NCBI RefSeq assembly: GCF_019797845.1
Contig: NZ_CP081864.1
Location: forward strand, 1,984,001-2,048,000
Source: Symbiopectobacterium purcellii
GTDB taxonomy: Bacteria > Pseudomonadota > Gammaproteobacteria > Enterobacterales > Enterobacteriaceae
Reading direction: 5' to 3'
Length of the DNA stretch: 64,000 nucleotides
Shown: in pieces, positions 8,006 through 16,711 of the stretch
Numbering within the stretch: the stretch's first letter is position 1
How the letters are laid out: each line of letters begins with the position of its first letter
Notes under the pieces: generated by a model
What the model was told of the DNA's origin: nothing
Database searches by the model: none
Seen by the model: the letters and a program-made list of their open reading frames with translations, nothing else
Program-made: the position numbers and the translations under genes

Positions 8006-9106
8006 TTACAGCATGATTGTCATCAAATATGCAGCAAACAGGGCTAAATGTGCGCTGCCGTTCAACACGTTGGTCCTGCCGGTTGAGAACGAAATATGAC
8101 ACAGCATCAACACCGAGACCATGACGACGATGCTTGGCATCTCCAGACCGAAATTCAGCGTATTACCCGTTAGGCTGGCAATCACGGTGACCGCTGGCAC
8201 GGTCAGTGAAATGGTGGCGAGCACCGATCCGAAAAACAGGTTCATTGCACGCTGCACCTGATTGCGCAGCACTGCTTTAATCGCGACCAGCCCCTCTGGA
8301 GAGAGGATAAGCAGCGCCACCAGAAAGCCGGTGAATTGCTCCGGGGCGTTCATGCGCGTCAGCAGTGCGTTAAGCGGCGCGGAGTCCATTTTGGTGATAC
8401 TGATCACCGCTACCAGATGAATCAGCAGCCAGGCGGTGTGCCACAGCGAACTGTGCGCAGAGGGTTTGCAATGGTGCGGGTCGCCGTCATCACTTTCATC
8501 TTCATGTTCGTAGATAAACAGGCTTTGGTGCGTGCGTGTTTGGATCAGGAGAAACACGCCGTACATGGCGGCGGAAATGAGGGCGATAATCAGCGCTTGC
8601 CCGGTGGTGAAATTACCACCCGGCAGTGAAGTGGGGAAAACCAGCACGATAATGGCCAGTGGAAAAATGGCCATCAGGTACTGCTTGATACCGATCAAGT
8701 TGACGTGCTGTGTGGCAAATTTCCGACCGCCTAACAGTAAGGCAAACCCGACCAGGCCGCCGCTGACGATCATAATGATGGAATAAAGCGTATCACGCAT
8801 CAGGTCCGGACCCGCATCCCCCGTGGCCATCAGCGCAGAGATTAAGCTGACTTCAAGGATGACGACGGAGAGACTGAGGATCAGTGAACCATAAGGTTCG
8901 CCTAACCGGTAGGCCAACACGTCAGCATGGCGCACGACGCTAAAGGCGCTGGCGAGAATACCTACCAATGCAATAAAGTTGATACCAAGGATTGCTATCA
9001 GGTTCTGTGCATCGTTCCATTGCAACAAAACAAACAGCGCAATAATGGGGAATATCAGGGAATATTCGTGGTGACGCGTTTTGATCACCTCAGTGTGCGA
9101 CTTCAT
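8006..9106 (-). CDS. chaA: Ca2+/Na+(K+)-proton antiporter ChaA
   Basis: ChaA is an inner-membrane cation/proton antiporter of the CaCA family that exports Ca2+, Na+ or K+ at alkaline pH. The product is 366 residues, the same length as E. coli ChaA, with about 11 hydrophobic segments. Both ion-binding alpha repeats are visible (GEPYGSLILSLSVVILEVSL and LLILSPEGLVAIKAVLRNQ), as is the acidic central loop EHEDESDDGDPHH. The start at 9106 matches the family; the upstream in-frame ATG at 9175 adds a non-conserved extension. It heads the chaA ... chaC ... nar block seen in E. coli, but chaB is absent from the window. Confidence 0.95.
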   Translation of the reverse strand: MKSHTEVIKTRHHEYSLIFPIIALFVLLQWNDAQNLIAILGINFIALVGILASAFSVVRHADVLAYRLGEPYGSLILSLSVVILEVSLISALMATGDAGPDLMRDTLYSIIMIVSGGLVGFALLLGGRKFATQHVNLIGIKQYLMAIFPLAIIVLVFPTSLPGGNFTTGQALIIALISAAMYGVFLLIQTRTHQSLFIYEHEDESDDGDPHHCKPSAHSSLWHTAWLLIHLVAVISITKMDSAPLNALLTRMNAPEQFTGFLVALLILSPEGLVAIKAVLRNQVQRAMNLFFGSVLATISLTVPAVTVIASLTGNTLNFGLEMPSIVVMVSVLMLCHISFSTGRTNVLNGSAHLALFAAYLMTIML

Positions 9107-9246
9107 TGCAGGCGGTTCCTTATCAAAAGTATTGAATCTCACAGGTCGTGCCGCACGCCTTATTGTTCTTTTCACTTATGCCTGACGGGTAGCGACGGCA
9201 ATCCATGTGCAAGGGTGTGGCGTTGCGGAAAGAAATGGCTTACAGG

Positions 9247-9412
9247 TATACCTGTCATACTTCACGTTGCAGATGCGTTCATCCAAATCACTTACTTGAG
9301 TATGCGCATCGGGATGAATGAACCTCATCCTGAGGTTCACCCTACGGGCCAGCATAGGCGCTGTTCAAAGCGTAAACGTTTTGCCCTGCAACACGAATTC
9401 TTTAAGGTATAG
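9247..9412. repeat. ERIC-like (intergenic repeat unit) palindromic element
   Basis: This 166-base non-coding element lies between chaA and the siderophore-interacting gene. Its ends form imperfect inverted repeats: TATACCT, a spacer, then TTC and GTTGCAG at the left, mirrored at the right as CTGCAAC, GAA and AGGTATA. The interior contains CACTTACTTGAGTA, reminiscent of the ERIC core, and an 8-bp hairpin (GAACCTCA / TGAGGTTC, 9320-9338). ERIC elements are non-autonomous intergenic repeats of Enterobacterales. The family assignment rests on recall of the ERIC consensus, not on an alignment. Confidence 0.6.
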
Positions 9413-9569
9413 TTATAGCCTAAAAAACAAAAACAGATTAGCAGAATGCGCGCAGCAGGCGGGAGATTTTAAGTGATTTTACATTCTTGGTGATAAAAAG
9501 AGGGTAAGTGGAGAGAATTTTGCAGTTTTCTCCCCACTGTATTGATGTGGCTAGTGAATTTTAGCAAGC

Positions 9570-10400
9570 TCAATCATCTGGATTATCCATAACATCGTGA
9601 CGTTTCTGGTGATAATCCTCTTCGTTTAACCCTTCACGCCAATATGGCACGGCGTAGAGCTGATTTCTATCAACCTTGAGCTCTCTACGTACATAACGAC
9701 GCAGTTGCACCACGATACGGTCTTCGCCTGCCAGCCAGAAAAATGCGCTGCTGGCGTCAATATCGCGCGTCACAGCGTGGAACTTTTGCAACAACGTATC
9801 CGTGCTAGCGGTCGAGCCGACCACCCAATGCACGCTGAGGCCAATGGGGGCGGTCAGTGGCAGACGATCGGCCTCGCTGTCGACGCGGATAACGGCATGA
9901 CCGGTGGCATCGCGGGGCAATGCGTCTAGCAACGCCGCAATGGCGGGTAGCGAAGAGGGATCGCCTGCCAGGTAATAGGCGCTGGACGCAGGCAGCATCG
10001 GGTGCGGACCGCCCGGTTGAGTAATGCCTACGCTATCTCCTGGCTGTGCGTTGCGGGCAAACGTGACGGCGGGTCCGCCGTGGTCGTGCAGGGCAAAGGC
10101 AACATCCACTTCGCCCAATTCGGGCCGGAAAGCATAAATAGTATAAGTGCGCACGACGGGGCGCGCCTCACCTTCTGGCCATTGCGGGCCTCGCTCTCCT
10201 AATGTGGGTAACGTAGGTGCTTTCTGACCGGGACGCGCTAAAAACAGTTTAATATGTGCAGCATGTCGCCCGACTGCCGGGTAGTCGAGCAGGGTGTCGC
10301 TGTGAAAGGTGATGCAGCGCAAGTGCGGTGAGAGATCGGTGATGCGTTTAACCTGGATTAATCGGGGTTGGGCTGGGCGAAAACCTGTCGGATGAGCCAT
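9570..10400 (-). CDS. Siderophore-interacting protein (FAD-dependent ferric-chelate reductase family)
   Basis: The 276-residue product belongs to the SIP family (ViuB/YqjH type), cytoplasmic flavin reductases that release iron from imported ferric siderophores. The FAD-binding region contains the hallmark RPVVRTYTIYAFRPE, and the NAD(P)H-binding C-terminal domain contains AYYLAGDPSSLPAIAALLDALP and FFWLAGED. A GGAG site sits seven bases before the ATG. The Fur box upstream predicts induction by iron starvation. No siderophore uptake genes are adjacent, so it probably serves receptors encoded elsewhere. It occupies the place of chaB and splits chaA from chaC. Confidence 0.9.
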   Translation of the reverse strand: MAHPTGFRPAQPRLIQVKRITDLSPHLRCITFHSDTLLDYPAVGRHAAHIKLFLARPGQKAPTLPTLGERGPQWPEGEARPVVRTYTIYAFRPELGEVDVAFALHDHGGPAVTFARNAQPGDSVGITQPGGPHPMLPASSAYYLAGDPSSLPAIAALLDALPRDATGHAVIRVDSEADRLPLTAPIGLSVHWVVGSTASTDTLLQKFHAVTRDIDASSAFFWLAGEDRIVVQLRRYVRRELKVDRNQLYAVPYWREGLNEEDYHQKRHDVMDNPDD

Positions 10401-10465
10401 TAAATTTCTCCATCATTCAGCCGATATCATTATTGATTTGATGGACAACATCATAGCATGTTGAT

Positions 10466-10484
10466 GATAGTGATTATCATTTTA
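10466..10484 (-). promoter_or_regulatory. Fur box
   Basis: GATAGTGATTATCATTTTA matches 15 of 19 positions of the Fur consensus GATAATGATAATCATTATC. It lies about 65 bases upstream of the siderophore-interacting gene. Confidence 0.7.
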
Positions 10485-10708
10485 GTGACAGGCAAAAAGC
10501 ACGCGTGGCTAAAAAAGTGTTGTTCACCCTTTTTTGTTACGATTTCAGCGTTACATTAACCCTTTGTGATTAAGATCAAGCTTGATTGCCACACAAAAAA
10601 TGGCATATTCTGGAACCAGTTGCAGAAATTTTAAGCAGTTACGCGGTTTTTGTCAGAAAGTACGCGGCGTTTTTTGTTCGGTTATTGGTTGTTGGGGATT
10701 TTAAGGTA

Positions 10709-11407
10709 TTGTTAACACGCGATTTTTTACAAAAGGCTGATTGTGGTACGTCTTTTGGTTGTATCGAAGAAAACTTGCTGCTCACGCCTTCGCAGCGAGC
10801 GGACTCCCTGAACCAGACGCTATCGCGTCGCCCTGATAGCCCGGTGTGGGTCTTTGGTTATGGCTCACTGATGTGGAATCCGGTATTTACACCGGAGGAA
10901 GCCCGTTTGGCTACACTTTCCGGCTGGCAGCGTGCATTTTGCCTGCGCCTTACGGCAGGACGCGGTACGGCAACCCAACCTGGGCGCATGCTGGCATTAA
11001 CGCCAGGCGGGAAAACGACCGGGATGGCATTTCGTTTGCCGGAGGCCTCGCTGCGTGAAGATCTGGAACTGCTGTGGAAGCGTGAGATGATCACCGGTTG
11101 CTATCGTCCGGAGTGGTGCGATTTGCACTGCCACAGCGGTGAGACACTCACGGCGTTGGTGTTTGTTTCACAAGAACAGCATCCGCTGATCGAAGCGGAT
11201 ACCTGTATACACCGCGTTGCCCCCCTGATTGCCAGAGCTAGCGGTCCGCTGGGAACCAATGCACAGTATCTGTTTGCGCTGGAAGAGGCGCTCAAAAAAC
11301 ACGGTATGGCCGATGAATGCCTAACGGCGCTGGCGCAGCGGGTGCGAGAGCTTCAGGAACAGGCGAAGCAGGCGCATCCACAGCAGGGTGACTGGTGGGG
11401 CGTTTAG
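10709..11407 (+). CDS. chaC: Glutathione-specific gamma-glutamylcyclotransferase ChaC
   Basis: ChaC degrades cytoplasmic glutathione to 5-oxoproline and Cys-Gly. The product contains the family substrate-loop motif VFGYGSLMWNP, the conserved block CLRLTAGRGTATQPGRMLAL, the catalytic-glutamate region around LLWKREMITGCY, and ASGPLGTNAQYLF. I chose the TTG at 10709 (LLTRDFLQKADC) because it aligns with the E. coli N-terminus and gives 232 residues against 231 there. An ATG at 10586 would add 41 unrelated residues. The TTG ribosome site is weak, so expression may be low. Synteny with chaA and nar supports the call. Confidence 0.9.
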   Translation: MLTRDFLQKADCGTSFGCIEENLLLTPSQRADSLNQTLSRRPDSPVWVFGYGSLMWNPVFTPEEARLATLSGWQRAFCLRLTAGRGTATQPGRMLALTPGGKTTGMAFRLPEASLREDLELLWKREMITGCYRPEWCDLHCHSGETLTALVFVSQEQHPLIEADTCIHRVAPLIARASGPLGTNAQYLFALEEALKKHGMADECLTALAQRVRELQEQAKQAHPQQGDWWGV

Positions 11408-11468
11408 CATCGTTAATCAACGCAACATCAATTAACACAGCACTAAACAACCTCTTATCGCGTCGCCA

Positions 11469-11978
11469 TTGACCGCACTACATCAGCCAATGGCGACGAA
11501 ACGGGTTACCAACCTACGCCAAGGCCCAGCGTATGATTTCCCTGCCTGGCAGGCGGAGCCGGTCACGCCGCCCGCGCTGCTGTTGCGCTGTTTGGGGATC
11601 GACGGCGCGGTTGAGGTGCGTGCAGCGCGCGATTATCTGGTGGTGCTGGAAAACCAACAACAGGTAGAGGCGTTAACGCCAGATATTCACGCCATGAAGC
11701 CCCTGGGCAAAATGGTGTGCGTGACAGCACCGGGAGACGACTATGATTTTGTCAGCCGCTTTTTCTGCCCGGGAGAAGCCGTTGCCGAGGATCCGGTCAC
11801 GGGGTCGGCGCACAGCATGCTGATCCCCTATTGGCACGATCGCTTGGGAAAAACCACGATGCGTGCGCGTCAGGTTTCTGCCCGTGGCGGCGATTTGCAT
11901 TGCGAATGGCAAGGCGATCGGGTGCTGATTAGCGGCCAGGCTGTCACCTATTCGGAAGGCAAAATCTTCTTGCGATAA
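11469..11978 (+). pseudogene. PhzF-family isomerase remnant, 5' truncated
   Basis: The frame encodes the C-terminal part of a PhzF/YddE-like protein. The recognisable block is DYDFVSRFFCPGEAVAEDPVTGSAHSMLIPYW followed by ARQVSARGGDLHCEW, and YDFPAWQAEPV marks the domain junction. Full-length members have about 260-300 residues; only about 160 are present. The N-terminal domain with the catalytic glutamate and the CGHAT-type motif is missing, and only about 60 bases separate this frame from chaC. The sole start is a TTG or an internal ATG with no good ribosome site. It is most likely a deletion relic. Confidence 0.75.
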
Positions 11979-12026
11979 CCGCCAACGCGGCACTGCCGGG
12001 ATGGCGCTTACGACGGCTCCCGGCGA

Positions 12027-12689
12027 CTAAAATATTTTCTCTTGCAGTACCCATACCGCTGCTTCCACTCGCGATTTCAGCTTCATTTTTTTCAACAGAT
12101 GCTTAACGTGCACCTTCACCGTACTTTCCGTGATGGAAAGCTTGCGTGCAATCACCTTATTGGCAAGCCCTTGTGCCAGCAGTTTCAAAATATCACGCTC
12201 ACGGGGCGTCAACTGCTGAATGCTGCGATCGCTCCCCTGACGATTTTCCCGCAGGCTGGCGGCGAGGATCGGCATCAGGGTTTCGCTGAGTACCATCTTC
12301 CCTGATGCGGCCTGATGCAATGACGCCAACAGATCTTCCGGCTCCATGTCTTTAAGCAAGTAGCCATCTGCCCCGTTTTTCAAGGCACTCACTACGTCAT
12401 CTTCATGATCGGAAACGCTAAAGACCACAACGCGGCCTGACAGCGCCTTTTCTCGCAAGCGCACCAGCGTCTCCAATCCGTTCATGCCGGGCATGTTCAG
12501 ATCCAGTAAAATCAGGTCTGGATCTAACTCGGCCGCCAATACCACGCCCTGTTCCCCGTCGCTGGCTTCCCCCACCACGCGCAAACCGGGTACCATGCTG
12601 AGCAACTGTTTTACGCCATTGCGCAACATCGGGTGGTCGTCGATCAATAAAAGGGTCGCGCTATCGTCATTTGGCACTTCATTCGTCAT
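12027..12689 (-). CDS. narL: Nitrate/nitrite response regulator NarL
   Basis: NarL is the DNA-binding response regulator that activates narK and narGHJI under nitrate. The 220-residue product has a receiver domain ([14 protein letters not shown], phospho-acceptor in [13 protein letters not shown], Lys in [12 protein letters not shown]) and a LuxR-type HTH ([39 protein letters not shown]). All key residues are present. Its start overlaps the restored 3' end of narX, so the two form a coupled operon. With narX damaged, NarL may depend on another kinase such as NarQ, which is not in this window. Confidence 0.95.
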   Translation of the reverse strand: MTNEVPNDDSATLLLIDDHPMLRNGVKQLLSMVPGLRVVGEASDGEQGVVLAAELDPDLILLDLNMPGMNGLETLVRLREKALSGRVVVFSVSDHEDDVVSALKNGADGYLLKDMEPEDLLASLHQAASGKMVLSETLMPILAASLRENRQGSDRSIQQLTPRERDILKLLAQGLANKVIARKLSITESTVKVHVKHLLKKMKLKSRVEAAVWVLQEKIF

Positions 12690-14482
12690 GGTGTTCTCCT
12701 GTTAATTCGGGGCGGTAGCGGTTTTCTGCGTCAAAAGTCACTTTCACCTGCGTTCCACCATCCTGATGGCGCGTAATAACACACTCTCCGTGCAGGCTGT
12801 GCGCGGTCTCGCATGATAATCAAACCGTAATGATTGACGCGCTGGCTATCCTGAACGATGCCGTTATCACGTACGGTCAATTCGATACGTTTATCGTGCC
12901 ATACCAGCGTGATGTCGACCTCGGTTGCCTGTGCATGTTTGTAAATATTGCTGAGCGCCTCACGCACGATTTGCAGGACATGAATTCCCTGATGGGCCGA
13001 TACCGCTTGCGGTGGCAATTGATAATGCAACCGCAAGGTAAATCCCAGCCGTTTTTCATATTCTTCGACGGTGGCCCGCAGCGCGGCTAACAGGCCGGAT
13101 TCGTTGAGTTGAAGTCGAAAGGTGGTCAACAGCTCACGCAGTTGACGGTAGGCGGTGTTCAGCTCTTCACGCATTTCGGTTAACTGGCTGTGTACCTCAT
13201 CCGACAGATTTCCGCCTTGCATCTGAATGCAACTGACATGAATTTTCAGGCAAGAGAGCGATTGGGCCAGTGAATCATGCAATTCACGCGCAATTGCCGC
13301 GCGTTCTTCCATCAATATCAGCTGCTGCTGGTGTTCAGATTGTCGTTCCAGCGCCAATGTACTGGTGAGTTGGCCCAACAGGGTATTTAGCAACTGCTGT
13401 TGATCGGGGTTCAGTTCGCATTCACTGGTACGAGTAGCCAAAACCATACCGTATTGGTGGTGTTGGTCGTGCAGCGTCCAAAATACTGGCTCACCGCTGG
13501 CCGCATTCGCGTTGCTGTATACACCGCAGCTTTGGCAACTGGCGTCAGGACAACTTGCCGCATCGTAAGGCGCTTCGTGACTAAACTGATGAAACTGTTC
13601 CTGGTTATTGCTCTCATACAGTCGCAGTTGGATATTGTTCAGCGGGGTTAACGTGGGCAATTCGTTGAGAATCGGCATCACCCGACTGCACAGCGGTGCG
13701 TTGGTATGCAAACGACGGCTGGCGCGATACAGAAAGGAAAGGGTATCGTTTTTCTGGCGCAGACGGGTGGTCTGTTCCGTGACGCGTTGTTCCAACTGGT
13801 GGTAGATGGCGGAAAGTTCATCCGACATGCTGTTCAACGCTTGCGCCAGCGTGTTCATCTCATCTTTACCGGAGAGGCTGACACGTTCACTAAAATCACC
13901 GTGGCCGATGGCTTGGGCCATGGCGACCAGTTTGCGCAGTGGCGTGAGCAACCGATGGCGCAAATAGAGAATGGTTGCCAGCAGCACGATGCCCATCAGC
14001 ACGATAAACAGGCGTTGGATTTTGGTGACCAGCGCCAGGCGTTCTTCGGTGCTGTGATCGATGGCGGATACCAATGCATCTAACTGCGCGACGAAGGTGG
14101 CAACATCGCTGGCGGCTTCATCCGGACGAGACGCCTGCTGTAACCGGGGACGCAATTGGGTTTGCCAGAACGTGCGCAGTTGAGAAAAAGGGTCGCTCAA
14201 CCCTTCGCGACGCACCGCCTGCTGCAAATCGCTGTTGGCCTCGTCACGTTCGAGATCGTCCAGGTAAATGTGGCTGCTGTTGGATAACGGCACCATGGAG
14301 AGCAGGCGATAACTCTGCATGCGTAAGGAGCCCGCTTTATTGATGGCGTGCGCATTCCCTTGAATGTTCTGTGACATCCAACTGGATATAGCCATGCCTG
14401 CAATGCCGAGTAGTCCGAGTAACAGCATCAGCATTGCGACCTGATGTGTCAGGGACAGTGGTAGCAAAAGGCGTCTCGCCAT
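12679..14482 (-). pseudogene. narX: Nitrate/nitrite sensor kinase NarX, frameshifted near the 3' end
   Basis: NarX is the membrane nitrate sensor of NarL. Present are the first membrane span, the periplasmic P-box (HAINKAGSLRMQSYRLL), the second span, HAMP, the Cys-containing central region, and the H-box IARELHDSLAQSLSCLK. Near 12796-12797 the frame breaks. The read protein ends MRDRAQPARRVCYY and stops at 12731. In the next frame the family sequence resumes (LHGECVITRHQDGGTQVKVTF) to a TGA at 12679 overlapping narL. Loss of two bases (AG of CAGAGC) explains it. The G1 box also reads DNGIVQ instead of DNGxG, which is a separate oddity. The start at 14482 (MARRLLLPL) aligns with E. coli NarX, about 600 residues when repaired. 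Confidence 0.85.
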
Positions 14483-14898
14483 GAGAACGCCACGTCGCCA
14501 TCCTTCGCTCACATTGTTGTTCAACGAATGTCCTGTTTTTGTACGTGTGCTTTGCCGCGAAACAGGGCGACAAAGCGAAAGGTATCTGATAGGTCTGCAT
14601 TCTTCACCATCCTTTGCTATAACCCTATACCCCTTAATAAGTACCCACAAATATCCGTAGCCAGTCATGGCTGGGAGTAGTTGACGTTAAAGCCGCGTTA
14701 ACGGGCTGAATTCGCGGTTTTTATTTTTTTACGCAGGGTTACTCACAAGGTGGTGGGTGGCGTTAGAAGGGCGCTTTTTACCTGACAGTGCGTTGATTCA
14801 TATCAATTTTATTTACACTGGCATCCCTCATGTTGCGCCCTGAATACCCTGTTATTTCCTCAGGGTTATATACCGAGTTTTTACGCACTGAGGTTTTT
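14483..14898. other. narX / narK divergent regulatory region
   Basis: These 416 bases hold no supported gene. They contain the FNR box at 14793-14806 and NarL-type heptamers matching or nearly matching TACYYMT: TACCCCT at 14628-14634, TACCCAC at 14642-14648 and TACCCTG at 14845-14851. The layout fits nitrate- and oxygen-dependent control of narK. Confidence 0.65.
14793..14806 (+). promoter_or_regulatory. FNR box of narK
   Basis: TTGATTCATATCAA is a perfect match to TTGATNNNNATCAA. A class II arrangement would put the transcription start near 14841, before the narK start at 14899. Confidence 0.85.
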
Positions 14899-16299
14899 AT
14901 GACGCAGCCTACTACAACAAAAAATGATCCTACGAGAAAGCCGCTTAACGCGACCATCGGGGAGTGGTATCCGGAAGACCCTGATTTCTGGCAACGGCAG
15001 GGGCAACGCATCGCCACCCGCAATCTGTGGATTTCCATCCCCTGCTTATTGCTCTCTTTCTGTGTCTGGATGCTGTTTAGCACCGTGGCTGTTAACCTGA
15101 ATAAAGTGGGCTTTCACTTCTCGACGGACCAGCTGTTTTTATTAACCGCACTTCCCTCGGTATCCGGCGCGCTGCTGCGCGTACCGTACTCCTTTGTCAT
15201 CCCCCTCTGTGGTGGACGACGCTGGACCACCCTGAGTACCCTGATTTTGGTGATCCCGTGCCTGTGGCTGGGGTTTGTGGTGCAGGATACGCAAACGTCG
15301 TATCACACCTTTGTCATCATCTCGTTGTTGTGTGGCTTTGCCGGGGCGAACTTTGCATCCAGCATGGCGAACATCAGCTTCTTTTTCCCTAAAGCCAGGC
15401 AGGGTGGTGCGCTAGGGCTGAATGGCGGATTGGGCAATCTGGGTGTTAGCGTGATGCAGATTCTGGTGCCACTGGTTATTTTCTTGCCGTTGCTTGGCTC
15501 GGCTGGCGGTGTGACACAGGCGGATGGCAGCACAGTGTGGCTATACCGCGCCGCTTGGATTTGGGTACCTTTCCTGCTGGTGGCCGCGCTGGCGGCCTGG
15601 TTTGGCATGAACGATCTGAGCACCAACAAAGCCTCAATCAGTCAGCAACTGCCGGTACTCAAACGCTTGCATTTGTGGGTACTCAGCTTTCTTTACCTCT
15701 CCACGTTTGGTTCGTTTATCGGGTTCTCAGCGGGATTTGCCATGCTCGCCAAAACCCAATTTCCCGATATTGTTATCCTGCACTACGCCTTTTTCGGCCC
15801 TCTGCTTGGGGCATTAGCACGACCGGTGGGAGGCATGCTGTCCGACCATTTCGGCGGCGTACGCGTCACCTTGATCAACTTTATCCTGATGGCGCTATTC
15901 TCGGTATTACTCTATCTGTCGCTGGCTGCGGATGGCCATGCGGGCAGTTTTGCCGTGTTCTTCGGGCTGTTTATGCTGCTGTTCCTCACCGCAGGGTTAG
16001 GCAGTGGCTCGACCTTCCAGATGATAGCCGTGATTTTCCGGCGTTTGACCGCAGAGCGCGTTAAAGCGCGCGGCGGCAGCGATGACGACGCACTGCGTGA
16101 AGCGGCGACGGACTCCGCCGCCGCACTTGGCTTTATCTCTGCCATTGGCGCGATCGGTGGGTTCTTTATCCCCAAAGCGTTCGGCACGTCGCTTGAGTTG
16201 ACCGGTTCACCGGCGGGGGCAATAAAAGTGTTTATCCTGTGTTATGCGGTGTGCGTGTTGATCACCTGGCTGTTCTATGGGCGTAAAACAGTGCGATAG
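14899..16299 (+). CDS. narK: Nitrate/nitrite antiporter NarK
   Basis: NarK exchanges nitrate for nitrite across the inner membrane during nitrate respiration. The 466-residue product has about 12 hydrophobic segments of the major facilitator fold. Both nitrate signature motifs are visible (GFAGANFASSMANISFFFP with GGALGLNGGLGNLGVS, and GLGSGSTFQM), as are the substrate-binding arginines in LRVPYSF and near GSTFQMIAVIFRR. The N-terminal region IGEWYPEDPDFWQRQGQRIA is as in E. coli NarK. The start at 14899 follows GAGG; an earlier in-frame ATG at 14830 was rejected. FNR and NarL sites lie upstream and a terminator lies downstream. Confidence 0.96.
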   Translation: MTQPTTTKNDPTRKPLNATIGEWYPEDPDFWQRQGQRIATRNLWISIPCLLLSFCVWMLFSTVAVNLNKVGFHFSTDQLFLLTALPSVSGALLRVPYSFVIPLCGGRRWTTLSTLILVIPCLWLGFVVQDTQTSYHTFVIISLLCGFAGANFASSMANISFFFPKARQGGALGLNGGLGNLGVSVMQILVPLVIFLPLLGSAGGVTQADGSTVWLYRAAWIWVPFLLVAALAAWFGMNDLSTNKASISQQLPVLKRLHLWVLSFLYLSTFGSFIGFSAGFAMLAKTQFPDIVILHYAFFGPLLGALARPVGGMLSDHFGGVRVTLINFILMALFSVLLYLSLAADGHAGSFAVFFGLFMLLFLTAGLGSGSTFQMIAVIFRRLTAERVKARGGSDDDALREAATDSAAALGFISAIGAIGGFFIPKAFGTSLELTGSPAGAIKVFILCYAVCVLITWLFYGRKTVR

Positions 16300-16364
16300 C
16301 CGATAATCTGGTGGTGAACCCTCCGCTGCCGATGAAGATCAACGTCATCATTTCTGCAACCTCG

Positions 16365-16390
16365 CGCGGCGCACATTTGCGCCGCGTTTT
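16365..16390 (+). terminator. Rho-independent terminator of narK
   Basis: A perfect 9-bp GC-rich stem (CGCGGCGCA / TGCGCCGCG) with a 4-base loop is followed by TTTT. Confidence 0.8.
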
Positions 16391-16571
16391 GCTTTCTGCC
16401 TGCGTCTCACCGCTCTACCTACCTCCAAATAGTCACGTACTGCAATTATCTTTATCCATGTGGGTATGAAGGTTATTAAAAGCTATTATTTTCATATGGA
16501 TATCGGTTTCATTATCCATAATCCCTTGGTGGTATTTCGTTCGTTCTCACCGTTTAACACCCCGGAGGAGC

Positions 16572-16585
16572 TTGATCGGTATCAA
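16572..16585 (+). promoter_or_regulatory. FNR box of narGHJI
   Basis: TTGATCGGTATCAA matches the FNR consensus perfectly. A TTACCC element about 22 bases downstream is in the right place for the -10 box, so transcription should start near 16620. Confidence 0.88.
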
Positions 16586-16711
16586 TTTTGGACCCGTCTC
16601 AGGTCGTTACCCTAGCGCCAATTGGAGCAATGTGCCGTAGGCAACACACCGTATCGACTACGCGCATTCATAACGACAGAAGCCAGCAGGCTTCGCAGCA
16701 GGAGAGTCCGG

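Larger units (their letters stand above)
16300..16711. other. narG upstream regulatory region
   Basis: This stretch of 412 bases has no gene. It holds the narK terminator, an FNR box, and candidate NarL heptamers such as TACCTAC near 16418 and TACCCAC on the minus strand near 16463. The segment from the FNR box through GTTACC resembles the E. coli narG promoter. I found no exact IHF consensus. Confidence 0.6.
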
